This document shows positions 11,355 to 21,004 of a stretch of DNA of 64,000 bases, piece by piece. Every line of letters starts with the position of its first letter. Positions within the stretch are counted from its first letter, which is position 1. The notes under the pieces were generated by a model, which searched no databases, was not told where the DNA came from, and worked only from the letters and a program-made list of their open reading frames with translations. The DNA comes from UBA6489 sp942490775. GTDB taxonomy: Bacteria > Patescibacteriota > Gracilibacteria > BD1-5 > UBA6164. The stretch covers positions 1 to 64,000 of the forward strand of contig CALNYL010000009.1 of NCBI GenBank assembly GCA_942490775.1, given 5' to 3'. A program made the position numbers and the translations under genes.

Positions 11355-11894
11355 TTACTTAGAAAAAGGGAATCAAATCTCTTTTAACAGTGCTCTACTT
11401 TCTTCAACATTAGTTGTATTAGTTTTTACAGTAATTTGTATTCAGTGTTGTGCTATAACATCATCATGAGGTACTTCTAAGAATATAGAATGTTCCTTTA
11501 TTCAGAAATTATAGTTTCAATCTCTATCAAAACTTTTTTTATTTACTCATCTAAAGTCTCTAACTCTTGGTAGTACTATATTTGTTAATTTATTTAAAAA
11601 ATCATACATTCTATCTCATCTAAGAGTAACCATCATTCAAACAGGCATTCAAGCTCTTAGTTTAAAGTTTGATATCGCTTTTCTTGATTTTTTTACTATT
11701 GGTGCTTGTCATGCAATCAGAGTTAAGTGATTTTTCAATGAAGAAAAATCTTTATTTCATGATCTTATGTAAGTACCTATTCACATATTTAAAACTACTT
11801 TTTCTATCTTTGGTATTGTCATAACATTTTGACATTTCAAGTCTTTTTGTAGTTTCTGTGATATAGTCTTTTTATACCTTTCTTTTAAGTTCAT
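11355..11894 (-). CDS. rplE: 50S ribosomal protein L5
   Basis: A 179-aa protein. IPKIEKVVLNMGIG (L5 signature, about residue 28-41), ITLRGDRMYDFLNKL and VRDFRG are recognisable; the last part KEIGFPFSK is the usual L5 end. It binds 5S rRNA with L18. UGA glycines lie at the family positions. Confidence 0.95.
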
Positions 11895-11923
11895 CTCACT
11901 AATATAATTAATAAAATAACAAT

Positions 11924-12274
11924 TTATTTCAATATGTAATCCTTTTGTGTTCCTCCTTTTTCTTTTAGTGCTTTTTTAGAAAATCTAAATTTCTTTTTAC
12001 CCTTTTTATCTTCTATTATCACAAAACCTATTTTTGTAGGCTTGTCAGTAAATGGACAAACTAATGCTATATTAGAAATATCAATAGGTTTTTCCATTTT
12101 TACTATTTGTCAAGGATTAGTTCAATTCTTTTTTAAATGCCTAGTTACAATATTTACTCATTCTACGAGTACTTTATTTGTATCTTTAAAGACTTTTAAT
12201 ACTTTTCCTATTGTTCATTTATCTTTTTCCTTTCAAGATAAAACAATTACTTTATCATTAGTTCTTATCTTCAT
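11924..12274 (-). CDS. rplX: 50S ribosomal protein L24
   Basis: A 116-aa protein. MKIRTNDKVIVLSGKEKDKGTIGKVLKV is the KOW motif (the second and third Gly are UGA); EGVNIVTRHLKKNG follows. L24 starts 50S assembly at the 5' end of 23S rRNA. The C-terminal residues after FRFSKKALKEKGG are lysine-rich. Confidence 0.95.
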
Positions 12275-12290
12275 AACTTAAGATTAAACA

Positions 12291-12659
12291 TTATAAAACT
12301 TCTGGTGCTAGTGATACTATTTTATTGTATCATTTAGCTTTTAATTCTCTGGCAACTGGTCAAAAGACACGAGTTCCCTTCATATTTCAATCTTCCCCAA
12401 TTATAACACAAGCATTTTCATCAAATCTAACATAACTACCATCTGGTCTTCTTATTTCTTTGCTTGTTCTAACGACAACCGCTTTTACGACTTTCTTCTT
12501 TGAGATGTTACCGTCTGGTGCTGCTTTTTTTACTGTACAAACTATTATATCTCAGATAGAAGCATATCTTCTATGAGATCATCCAAGTACTTTTATACAT
12601 AGGACTTCTTTAGCTCAAGAGTTGTCAGCAACAGATAATCTAGTTTCTGTTTGTATCAT
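12291..12659 (-). CDS. rplN: 50S ribosomal protein L14
   Basis: A 122-aa protein, exactly the family size. MIQTETRLSVADNSGAKEV is the universal L14 N-terminus (the Gly of NSGA is UGA); GTRVFGPVARELKAKGY and SLAPEVL close it. It contacts L19 and 16S rRNA in the intersubunit bridge. Confidence 0.96.
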
Positions 12660-12688
12660 AATCTATTTTAAAACATTTTAAAAATAAT

Positions 12689-12916
12689 TTACATTTCTGT
12701 AATTAAAACCCATCTTTTCAATTTTGAAATTGGTTTTACTTCTTTTATTGTAACTTCATCACCCTCTTTAGAGATATTAGCTTCATCGTGTGCATAAAAC
12801 TTTTTTGTAACTTTGTATCTCTTTTTATACTTTGGGTGCATTTTATAAGAATCTACAGATATTACTACTGTTTTATCCATTTTTACACTTGTAACTTTTC
12901 CTTTTTTTATCCTCAT
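12689..12916 (-). CDS. rpsQ: 30S ribosomal protein S17
   Basis: A 75-aa protein, MRIKKGKVTSVKMDKTVVI..., with HPKYKKRYKVTKKFYAHDE matching the S17 OB-fold signature. It contains no UGA. The seven-base gap from the rpmC stop suggests tight coupling. Confidence 0.95.
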   Translation of the reverse strand: MRIKKGKVTSVKMDKTVVISVDSYKMHPKYKKRYKVTKKFYAHDEANISKEGDEVTIKEVKPISKLKRWVLITEM

Positions 12917-12923
12917 AATTAAA

Positions 12924-13136
12924 TTAATTATTATTTATTTTAGCTGTTAATAAAGTATTCATTTTAGCTATATATTTTCTTACTCATTTAATCATATGAG
13001 TTTGTTTTAATTCTCATAAGCTAAGTTTCATTCTTAATGAGAACATCTTTTTTTCAGCATCCTTAATTTCACTTTTTATTTCAGAAATACTCATTTTAGA
13101 CAGTACTTCTTCTTTCTTTGTTTTTAATTCTTTCAT
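12924..13136 (-). CDS. rpmC: 50S ribosomal protein L29
   Basis: A 70-aa protein, two helices: MKELKTKKEEVLSKMSISEI... and LRMKLSLGELKQTHMIKGVRKYIAKMNTLL, the L29 coiled hairpin. L29 sits by the peptide exit tunnel. It lies between rplP (9 nt) and rpsQ (7 nt). Confidence 0.92.
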
Positions 13137-13145
13137 AAACTTTTA

Positions 13146-13550
13146 CTAATCAATTAATAATTTAGTTTTTACTGGTAACTTATAAGAAGCTAATGTAAAA
13201 GCTTTCCTTGCAACTTCTGGTTCTACTCAAGTCATTTCAAAGAGTACTCTACCAGGTTTTACAGGAGCCCTATACATTTCAACAGATCATTTACCTCAAC
13301 CCATAGGAACTTCAAGTGGTTTTTTTGTATATGCTTTATCTGGGAATATTCTTATCCAGATTTTTCATCATCTTTTTATATATCTAACCATAGCCCTTCT
13401 TGCAGATTCTATTTGTCTAGATGTTATAAATCATCTGGTAACAGCTTTTATTGCATAATCTCCAAAAGCTATAGTAGAACCTCTCACGGCAACTCACTTA
13501 TTCCTTCATCTATGAGTTTTTCTATATTTAGTTTTCTTCGGTTGTAACAT
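13146..13550 (-). CDS. rplP: 50S ribosomal protein L16
   Basis: A 134-aa protein. MLQPKKTKYRKTHRGRNKG, FGDYAIKAVTRGFITSRQIE, MVRYIKRGGKIWIRIFPDK and MGGGKGSVEMYRAPVKPGR are the L16 signatures; most of the glycines in them are UGA. It ends with TAG. L16 organises the A-site tRNA region of the 50S subunit. Confidence 0.96.
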
Positions 13551-13596
13551 TTTAACTTAGTTAGTATATAAAAAAATTAATATAGTCAAATTAATT

Positions 13597-14232
13597 TTAA
13601 TTTTTCTTAAAAATATCTCACTTATATATCCAAACTTTTAACCCTATTGTACCATAAATTGTCTCTGCTCTTATAGTACAGTAATCAATATTAGACCTTA
13701 TAGTTTGTGTTGGTATATTTCAGTCTTTAAAGGTTTCCTTTCTTGCTATTTCTGCACCATTTAATCTTCATCATACTTTTACTTTTATTCATTTAGCTCA
13801 CTTTTCCATAGTTCTAGATATTGCTTGTTTTATAGCTCTTTTGTAAGGCATTCTTTTTTCAATTTGATTTCATATCATATATCAAACAATTTTCGCACTT
13901 AAGTCTGGTTGTTTTATTTCTTTCACATTTATCTGCGAATTAAATCAAGTTGCTCTCTTGATTTTTTCTTTCATTTGTTCAACATTTTCTCCTGTTTTTC
14001 AAAGAATCAAAGCTGTTTTAGAAGTGAAGACATCTATTTTTATAATATCTTGCTGTTTTGAAACTAGAATGTCTCAAATAGGAATTCATGTTAACTCAGC
14101 TTTTAGGATATCTCTTACCTTCAAATCTATAGCTAAGAAATCTCTATAGTCTTTTTTGTTAGCATACCAAGATGATTTCCAGTTTAGGATGTATGGAATT
14201 CTAAATGCTATTGGACTTACTTTATGTCACAT
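13597..14232 (-). CDS. rpsC: 30S ribosomal protein S3
   Basis: A 211-aa protein that starts ATG-UGA (MGHKVSPIAFRIP, the universal S3 N-terminus), so the second residue already needs the UGA=Gly code. The C-terminal region contains the KH-type domain and ends VKVWIYKGDIFKKN, the S3 end. It guards the mRNA entry channel. Confidence 0.95.
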
Positions 14233-14306
14233 ACTTCGTGGATAAATAAATATAAAATATTTTCTATTAGATCTTTAAAATTTAAATTTTAAAGATTTTT
14301 ATTCAT

Positions 14307-14633
14307 TTACATTACCTGTAATTCTAACTTTATATTAGAAGTTCTTTTTAGGATTGGATGCATTCTTCATCTAGAAACTGAGTTTCATCTTTTATAAACT
14401 ATTCATTTTGTAATTATAAGTTCATCTATAAAGAGTTTTGAAGCTTCTTGTTTATCATTGTTTTCAGCATTTTTCATTGCAGAGTAAACTATTTTATATA
14501 GAATGTCTGCTCATTTCTTAGGTGCGAACTTAAGAAAATTTAAAGCTTTTTCTACATCTTCACCTCTAATAATTTCAGCAATAACTCTAAGTTTTTTAGG
14601 TGAAATTCTTATGTTTTTTCAGTAGGCTCTCAT
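14307..14633 (-). CDS. rplV: 50S ribosomal protein L22
   Basis: A 108-aa protein. ISPKKLRVIAEIIRGEDVEKAL is the L22 N-terminal block, and GIVYKRGNSVSRGRMHPILKRTSN is the tunnel hairpin plus signature. L22 lines the exit tunnel. The gap to rpsC is 74 nt. Confidence 0.95.
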
Positions 14634-14663
14634 AAAAATATAATTATAATTAATCTTAAAATA

Positions 14664-14927
14664 CTATCTATTACCTGCATGACCTCTAAAGGTTCTAGTA
14701 ATAGAGAATTCTCATAGTTTGTGTCATACCATATCTTCTGTTACAAATACTGGTGTATGAGCTTTACCATTATGTACTCCAAAAGTGTGTCAAACAAATT
14801 CTGGAACAACTGTACAGTCTCTTGCCCAAGTTTTTATAACTGTCTTTTTTCAAGATTCATTTACTTTTAAAATTTTTTTCAAAAGTCTGTCGTCTATGTA
14901 AGGTCATTTCTTTAAACTTCTTGTCAT
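14664..14927 (-). CDS. rpsS: 30S ribosomal protein S19
   Basis: An 87-aa protein, MTRSLKKGPYIDDRLLKKI (universal S19 start), then IKTWARDCTVVPEFVGHTF and the C-terminal HKLGEFSITRTFRGHAG. It ends with TAG. It sits in the 30S head near the P site. Confidence 0.96.
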
Positions 14928-14996
14928 AAGAACTATTAAAATAATAAATTTTCTTTTAATAGATACGATAAATCGTACCTCTACATTTTTAGTGGT

Positions 14997-15842
14997 TTAC
15001 ACCATTAATTTTCCTTTTCTTGTTTTCAGTATCCATTTGTTTGTATTTTTTCTTCTTTTTCTAGTTTTGTATCCTAGTGCTGGCATTCCCCAAGGAGTTT
15101 TAGGTGCTTTCATTCAAATTGGTGAATGTCATTCTCCTCATCCGTGTGGATGGTCAACTGGATTCATAGATTTTCATAATACTGTTGGTCTTTTTCACAT
15201 CCATCTACTTCTTCATGCTTTTCAGATAACAATTTGGTTGTGGTCTGTATTAGAAACTTGTCCTAATGTTGCATAACATTTTTTATTTACAAGTCTTATT
15301 TCTGATGAAGGCATTTTTACTTGTGTATACTCTCAGTCTTGAGATATAACAGTTCAGTAAGTTCAGGCTGATCTTATTGCAGATGCTCATGCTCAAACTA
15401 TTGCTTCAAGATTATAAACTTGTAAACCTGTTGGTATGTTTCAAATTTCCATTCTGTTTCCAGATTTTAATTCTACTTTTTCGTCTGTTATCATTTTATC
15501 TCATACTTTCATATCTTTATGAGCTACTACATATCTTCTTTCTCCATCTTTGTAGCAAACAAGAGCTATAAATGCTGTTCTATAAGGATCATACTCTATA
15601 GTTTCAACTTTTGCTTCTATTGCTTTTTTATCATGAAAATAGAAATCTATCATTCTATATTTTTTTGCATGTCATCCTCATTGGTGTCTTACAGTTATTC
15701 TTCAAAGATTATTTCTTCAAGAATGCTTTTTTAGCTTCATTGTAAGAGGTTTGTAAGGAGAAGAAGTTGTTACTTCTTCAAAGCTATTAGATGTCATTCA
15801 TCTTCTACCTGGGGTAGTAGGTTTAAATTTTTTAATTCCCAC
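14997..15842 (-). CDS. rplB: 50S ribosomal protein L2
   Basis: A 281-aa protein with a GTG start at 15842 (GIKKFKPTTPGRRGMTSNSF, aligned with the usual AIKKYKPTTPGRR). It contains the peptidyl-transferase-associated block MNPVDHPHGGGEGHSP; the second Gly of GGG and the Gly of EGH are UGA, which is the strongest single proof of the code in the window. The C-terminus ends TRKGKLMV, a little different from the usual IVRRR tail. L2 is required for subunit association. Confidence 0.96.
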
Positions 15843-15868
15843 TTTAAAATCAATTAAAAATTAAACTA

Positions 15869-16165
15869 TTATTTCAAAACAGAGAAATCTATTTTATCTT
15901 TTTCGTTTTTTAGTTTTACATATGCTTTTTTAAAAGGTCTTCTCTTCATTTGTAATCATCTTTTTTTTCCATATTTAAACTTTTCTCTTGAGTTAACTAT
16001 ATTAACATCAGATACTTCAACTCAATATAATTCTAATACAGCTTTTTTTATATCTATCTTTGTAGCATCAGACGAAACTACAAATACATAAGTTTTATTA
16101 TCTATTTCTAATTTTGTTGTTTTCTCTGTAACTATTGGTTTTTTCAATATTCTATATAATCTCAT
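15869..16165 (-). CDS. rplW: 50S ribosomal protein L23
   Basis: A 98-aa protein: LYRILKKPIVTEKTTKL (L23 start), FVVSSDATKIDIKKAVLELYGVEV and the loop FKYGKKRGLQMKRRPFKKAYV. It is the docking site for SRP and trigger factor at the tunnel exit. It is 16 nt after rplD. Confidence 0.94.
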
Positions 16166-16181
16166 AATTTTTTAATTAATT

Positions 16182-16805
16182 TTATTTTACTAAAGAATTT
16201 AAATTATCCAAAGATTTCTTTAATAATACTAATGTATCGTATTTTAGTAAATCTGCCATATTTAAGTAATTCACTAATATTGTCTTTACATATGGTAAAT
16301 TAGCAGAAGATTTTTGTAGTACTTCATTTTTCTCAGGCACTGCAACAAGCATCTTTTTTTCATAAGAAAAAGATGAATATACTTCATTTGCTAATTTTGT
16401 CTTAATTTCTTTTAATTTTATATCATCTACTATAATGAGTTGATTATTTCTTAGCTTAGAAGAAAGTACAGAAAATAATGCTCTTCTTCTTTCTTTTCTA
16501 TTCATAGATAGTTTATAATTTTCAACTCATCTAGGACCAAAAACAACTCAACCTTTTTTTCTTATAGGAGATCTATTTGCTCACATTCTAGCTCTACCTG
16601 TTCATTTTTGTCTATAAATCTTTCTAGTAGATCATCTTCTCTCTCATCTAGTTTTAGTAGAGGCTATATTTATTCTTGCATTAGCAAGTTGATAAACTAA
16701 AGCTCTATGAACTAAACCCTCATTAGCTTCTACTCAAAAAATAGATTCGTTTAATTCCACTTTTCAAATATTTTCTCATTTTTGATTTAAAACTACTGCT
16801 TCCAT
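16182..16805 (-). CDS. rplD: 50S ribosomal protein L4
   Basis: A 207-aa protein, MEAVVLNQKGENIGKVELNESIFG..., with the tunnel loop STRKIYRQKGTGRARMGANRS and GGVVFGPRGVENYKLSMNRKERRRAL. In other bacteria L4 also represses the S10 operon, binding its leader. Only the C-terminal 107 residues are open under the standard code. Confidence 0.95.
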
Positions 16806-16818
16806 TTTTAAACTTTAA

Positions 16819-17424
16819 TTAAAAATATATACTAACTAGTGTATTTCTAGCTCATGGAACTCATCCTCTTACTCCTATAATAGAAGCTTCTTTATTAACC
16901 AATTCAACAGGTACTTTTTTCAAAGTAATCTTTATATCTCAATGATGTCCGTGCATCTTTTTTCATTTATGAGTTCTTGTTGGTTTTCTATTACCTATAG
17001 ATCCTAATGCTCTATGGAATTTAGAACCATGTCAAGCTGGTCATCCACTAAAATTATGCTTTTTCATTGCTCATGTAAATCATTTTCACTTAGACTTACT
17101 AGACAAGCTTACCATTTCAACTCCATCTAAAGAGTCTAGGTTAACATTGTTTCATACTTTATATTTTTCTAAATCTCCATCTTTAACTGGAAATTCTCTT
17201 ATCTCAGAAAAACAATTCTTGGCTAATGAGGCTTTTCAGTCTTCTAATTTAACCTCACATCATTTTTTTAGTATTCAGACTAAAATTGCTTCATATCAAT
17301 CTTTTTCTAAAGTTTTTAGTCAGACTACTTTTAAAACTGGAATTTCCAAAAGAGTAATAGGAATAAATCTATCTCCTTTAATTACTCTGGTCATCTCCAA
17401 TTTTTTAGCTAAAATTCAAGACAT
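16819..17424 (-). CDS. rplC: 50S ribosomal protein L3
   Basis: A 201-aa protein, MSGILAKKLEMTRVIKGD..., with the L3 signature FTGAMKKHNFSGGPAGHGSK and GKKMHGHHGD, closing GGVPGARNTLVSIYF. It is the first gene of the operon in this window: rpsJ (S10), which normally precedes rplC, is not upstream; instead about 370 nt of repeat-rich DNA follow. Confidence 0.95.
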
Positions 17425-17796
17425 TTTTATTTCAAAATTAAATAACAAATAAGTTAGAGGTTAAACTTATTTTTTATTAAAATATTTTCATCAAAGGGCT
17501 AAAACCCTCTGTTGAAATTTTTAAAACAGTTTAACTTAACCTCTTTTACATTCCCATAACTTGACGGAAGTTTTTAAAAGCCTCGGTATTGTATTAAAAA
17601 GAAATCAAAAGTCAAAAGAAAAGTTTAGTTTTTTTATATTTTCTTTCACAAGAGCAAATCTTTTTATTATTCTTCGCCTTACATAGCCAGACCTCTATCT
17701 TGAATTCTTTCCCCCCTTTCTGGGGAAAGAGGCTACAGTTTTTTGTCTGAATGAATTATCTTACATAGTTATACCTCTCTCCTGAATCCTCTCTCC
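17425..17796. repeat. Non-coding region with palindromic repeats between queA and rplC
   Basis: No gene seen. It holds one family B element (17489-17550, GGGCTAAAACCCTCTGTTGA core, resembling 62871-62945) and a family A element (17680-17738). A second A copy (17761-17819) overlaps the end of queA. The two A copies share the lead-in CTTACATAG and lie 81 nt apart. The promoter of the ribosomal operon must lie here too; I could not fix it. Confidence 0.6.
17680..17738 (+). repeat. Palindromic repeat, family A
   Basis: Core: ACCTCTATCTTGAATTC, then a hairpin TTTCCCC / GGGGAAA, then GAGGCTACAG. Related copies: 17761-17819, 18754-18804, 22238-22290, 23004-23050, 23832-23884, 58166-58222 and, inverted, 63419-63459. 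Confidence 0.75.
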
Positions 17797-17819
17797 TTAT
17801 CAGGGGAAAGGGGCTACAG
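17761..17819 (+). repeat. Palindromic repeat, family A, supplying the queA 3' end
   Basis: ACCTCTCTCCTGAATCC, a hairpin with CCTTATCAGG in the centre, then GGGGCTACAG. The last residues of QueA (TVAPFPG) and its TAA stop are inside this element. Confidence 0.75.
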
Positions 17820-19080
17820 TTTGTTGTATAGTAGTTATCCACATGGCATCTCAGAAGGAGAAGAATCTGTATTTTTTTGAGATTGCATGTTGGTAGGCTT
17901 TTTCTATGTTTTGTTTTGTTGCTAGACTTGAGACTAGCATTAGTAGGGTAGACTTGGGTAAATGAAAATTAGTTATTAGGCTGTCTACAAATTTCCACTT
18001 ATATCATGGGTAGATAAATATGTCTGTGTCTTTTTTTCAGGGGGTTAGTGTTCAGTTTTCATCGGAGAGGCTTTCTAATACTCTTGTGCTGGTTGTTCAT
18101 ACTGAGATTATTCTTTTTCATTGTTTTTTGTATTTGTTTAGTCTTTTGGCTACTTCTGTTTCTAGTTCTATGTATTCATTGTGCATTTTGTGTTTTTTGA
18201 TGTCTTCTACTTCTACTGTTTTAAATGTTCAGAGTCAGACATGTAGGAGTACTTTTTCTATTTTTACTCATTTTTTTTGTAGTTGTTCTAGTAGTTCTTT
18301 TGTAAAGTGTAGTCAGGCTGTTGGTGCGGCTACACTTCATGAGGTTTTATTGTAGACTGTTTGGTATCTTTCTGAGTTGTCTAGTTTTTCTTTTATATAT
18401 GGTGGTAGTGGTGTTTCTCAGATTTGTTCTATTATTTCTAATAGTTCTGTTGAGTTTTTGCTAAATTCTACTATTCTTCATGATTCTGAGATTGATTTTA
18501 TGGTGGCAACTATTTCCTTATCCCTCACTAACCCGCCCCTTTCAGGAGAGGGTATATTATTGAGTGTCTTATTTTTTCGAATCTCTCCCCCTCCATTTCA
18601 TTTCGGGTACTCTCTTTGGAAAAGAGAGAAATCAGAGGAGATATAGACTTTTGTTCAGGGTTTTAGTTTTTTTCAGGGGTAGACTAGACAGTCCCGTGTG
18701 TTGTCGGATATTTGTTTGTGGAGGAAGATTTCTACTTGTTTATATTTTTTTTTCATAACCCTATCTTGAATTCTTCCCCTTATATAAGGGGAAGAGGCTA
18801 CAATCGTCTCCTTAAGTTGATAATTTTGGGTTAAATCCCTCTGCCCAACAGCTGAGGGTATTTTTATATATCACTTTAGTCTGGCTTTTATTACTCTGGT
18901 TTGGTTTAGGACTAGGACATCGTTTTCTGAGAGGTGGTTTAGTATGTCTGAGAATGTGCTGTCTTGTAGGTTTCAGGTGTTTTTGTCTAGTATTAGGAGT
19001 TTTGATGTGTCTCTTTTTTCTAGTGGGGTTTGGGCTATTAGTTCTGGTGGGAGGTTGTAGTTGAAGTCTGATAGTTTCAT
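17797..19080 (-). CDS. queA: tRNA preQ1(34) S-adenosylmethionine ribosyltransferase-isomerase with repeat insertions
   Basis: QueA transfers and isomerises the ribose of SAM onto preQ1 at tRNA position 34 to make epoxyqueuosine. Landmarks: MKLSDFNYNLPPELIAQTPL, LNQTRVIKARL, PLPPYIKEKL, SGSVAAPTAGLHFTKELL, HVGLGTFKTVEVEDI, VGTTSTRVLESL, NFHLPKSTLLMLVSSLA and YRFFSFGDAM. The protein has 427 aa against about 340 normally. The excess is two in-frame inserts (about residues 69-112 and 153-180), both built from the dispersed palindromic repeats, plus a repeat-derived C-terminus. No frame is broken, so the gene may still work. Other queuosine genes are not in the window. Confidence 0.93.
18514..18630 (+). 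repeat. Palindromic element (family C and relative) inside queA
   Basis: 18518-18552 (CCCTCACTAACCCGCCCC, TTTCAGGAGAGGG) matches the element at 63327-63363 (CCCTCCCTAGCCCTCCCC, CTTCAGGAGAGGG). Beside it, 18580-18630 is a second palindrome with CTCTCTTTGG / AAAGAGAG. Together they encode SLFQREYPKGNGGGEIRKN... in QueA, absent from normal QueA. Confidence 0.7.
18754..18862 (+). repeat. Palindromic elements (families A and B) inside queA
   Basis: 18754-18804 is a family A copy (CTATCTTGAATTCTTCCCC, TTATATAA, GGGGAAGAGGCTACA). 18817-18862 is a family B-like element (GGGTTAAATCCCTCTGCCC, CAGCTGAGGG). They encode the QueA insert between LNQTRVIKARLKG and KQVEIFLHKQ, where normal QueA has only a few residues. 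Confidence 0.75.
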
Positions 19081-19111
19081 AGTGGACTTGTTATTTTATT
19101 AGATTTTTCTA

Positions 19112-19138
19112 AGTATACTTGTTTTTTTGGGGATGCAA
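19112..19138 (-). promoter_or_regulatory. Probable queA promoter
   Basis: Minus strand: TTGCAT, 15-nt spacer, TATACT, about 30 nt before the queA ATG. Confidence 0.45.
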
Positions 19139-19163
19139 GAAAATTTTGGGATTTTTTTTGGGG

Positions 19164-19193
19164 AATGAAAAAAAAATATGTGGGAACATATTC
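19164..19193 (-). terminator. Terminator after the 539-aa hypothetical gene
   Basis: Minus strand: AATATGT, TCCC, ACATATT followed by nine or so T. Confidence 0.65.
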
Positions 19194-19234
19194 TTTTTGG
19201 GTTTGGAAGTAAGTTTTTATTGTCATTGTTGTGG

Positions 19235-20854
19235 TTAATCTTCTTTTACTCCTTCATTTAATACTAGTGTAACACTTTTTTCAGGTGATACAGAAGCATT
19301 ATCAACTTCACCTTCTTCAAGTAAAACTACTTGCTCTTCTCCTGCTTGTTCTTTTTTTTCTTCTTGCTGAGTATCTCATTCCTGACTAACTTCTACTTGT
19401 TTTTGCTCTTTTTCGTCTTTTTGCCCTTTCTTATATTTAGACATTTTTAGCATTTTTTTAATAGTTTCTGCAAATAATCAAGTTTTACTTTTACTTTCTA
19501 CCTCTTTCAATTTAGCTAAGAAGTCAGGATTTTTAAAAAGTTCTAAAAGAAATTCTTCAGAGTAAACCTTTAAAGCTTTTATTTTTCAAACTCATTCTTC
19601 TTTTTCTCAATCTTCTGAATTTCCTCTACTCCAAACTTTACTTACTCTCTCTAAACCAGAAACAATTTTATAATCATCTTTAGACCAAAAAGACTTATCA
19701 AATTCAGATATTTTAACAATTTCTCCTTTCTCTTCTCATTTCCCTATGTTAGGGACATCTTTAGATACAATATACTTTTTTATAGCATCAGGTAACTCAT
19801 TTATTTTTTCATTAGCAATTTTATTACTTTCTTCTACAATCCTTTTAATAGCAGAGTTTTCAAAGGCTACTTCCAAATCTATTCCTAATAAATCAACAAA
19901 AAATGCAATAATTTTTTTCAAGAAATCAGGTGGATTTTTTAAAAACTCTACAAATCATGGGTTAGAACTTCCATTTAAGTATGACTGAGCAGTTTTTTTT
20001 CAAATCTCTAACTGTTCTCATAATTGATCCAATAATCATTTACCATTTATTTTAATTCCATTTAATTTATTTGCATCATTTCTAATTTTATCAATCAAAG
20101 AAGTTCTTTCTTTTTCATTCATATAATCTTCCATAGATTCCCTATTTCATTTAGATAAATCAATTTTTCAATTTCATCCTAAAAGTTCTGCCATTTTTAT
20201 TGGATCCATAAGATAAATATTTTTTTCTCATCAATTTTCTATACCTTCTACTTCTATTATTTCTATTCTTTTATACATATGATTCAACATTTCTCCTATG
20301 TTAAATACTCAAGTTGCTTCTTTAATTTCTTTAGTACTCTTAGTAATACTACTGAAATCCTTTTTATCTTTTAAAAAATTAAATACAGCCACAAGTTGAC
20401 TTGGAATATTTTTAATTTCTTCACCTTTTTCTGATAATTTTTGAATTAAACATAAAGTAAATCAAGATGCAGTACCCCATTTTGTATCTTCATTTAAAAC
20501 TGCATCTAAGTGTTTTCATGGTCAATCCTCGGCAAAAATCCTTTTACGAAAAGCTCTGTCTAGATTTTCCAATAAAGTTTTACTTATTTTTGGTAAAATT
20601 TCTGAACTTGTTATTGTTTCTCTTTCTTGTTGGACAAAATAATTCTTTATTTTCTCAGGGTCTTTTAAATCTAACTGTTTACTAAGTTCCTTTAACTCTT
20701 TTTTTGTTAAGCGAAATACCCCTTTAACCTCCTCAGGATAATTATTTCTTAAAAAAGTTATCTGATCCCCTGTTAAATAATCTCAAGAATACAACTCCTC
20801 TATTCAGTCACTAGGATCTACCGAAACTCAACTAGTTAATCATTTTTGTCCCAT
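19235..20854 (-). CDS. Hypothetical protein, 539 aa
   Basis: Not recognised. Open over 540 codons with UGA=Gly. Start MGQKGLTSGVSVDPSDGIEE. It is largely helical and charged; a weak hydrophobic stretch (FLKKIIAFFVDLLGID, about residue 310) is the only candidate membrane or amphipathic segment. The last 60 residues are a Glu/Lys/Gln-rich tail (QKDEKEQKQVEVSQE...), likely disordered. It has its own promoter (20888-20916) and terminator. It shares the acidic low-complexity style of the genes at 23956-24739 and 24935-37024, suggesting one lineage-specific set. Confidence 0.6.
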
Positions 20855-20887
20855 AATCAAATTTTTAAAAAATAAAACTTTAAAAAG

Positions 20888-20916
20888 ATGATATCACAAA
20901 CTTTTCAGCTTTGCAA
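20888..20916 (-). promoter_or_regulatory. Promoter of the 539-aa gene
   Basis: Minus strand TTGCAA, 17-nt spacer, TATCAT, about 34 nt before the ATG. Confidence 0.55.
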
Positions 20917-20945
20917 AATTTTGGGTGGTGTTTTTTGAAAAAAGT

Positions 20946-20973
20946 TTGATTTTACAAATAGTTACATTATAAT
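20946..20973 (+). promoter_or_regulatory. Promoter of the AAA_14 ATPase gene
   Basis: TTGATT, 16-nt spacer, TATAAT. The -10 overlaps the first possible ATG (20972), so transcription would begin inside that frame; this favours the ATG at 21005 as the true start. Confidence 0.5.
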
Positions 20974-21004
20974 GTCATTAAAACTTAGAAATAATAACAT
21001 AGCT

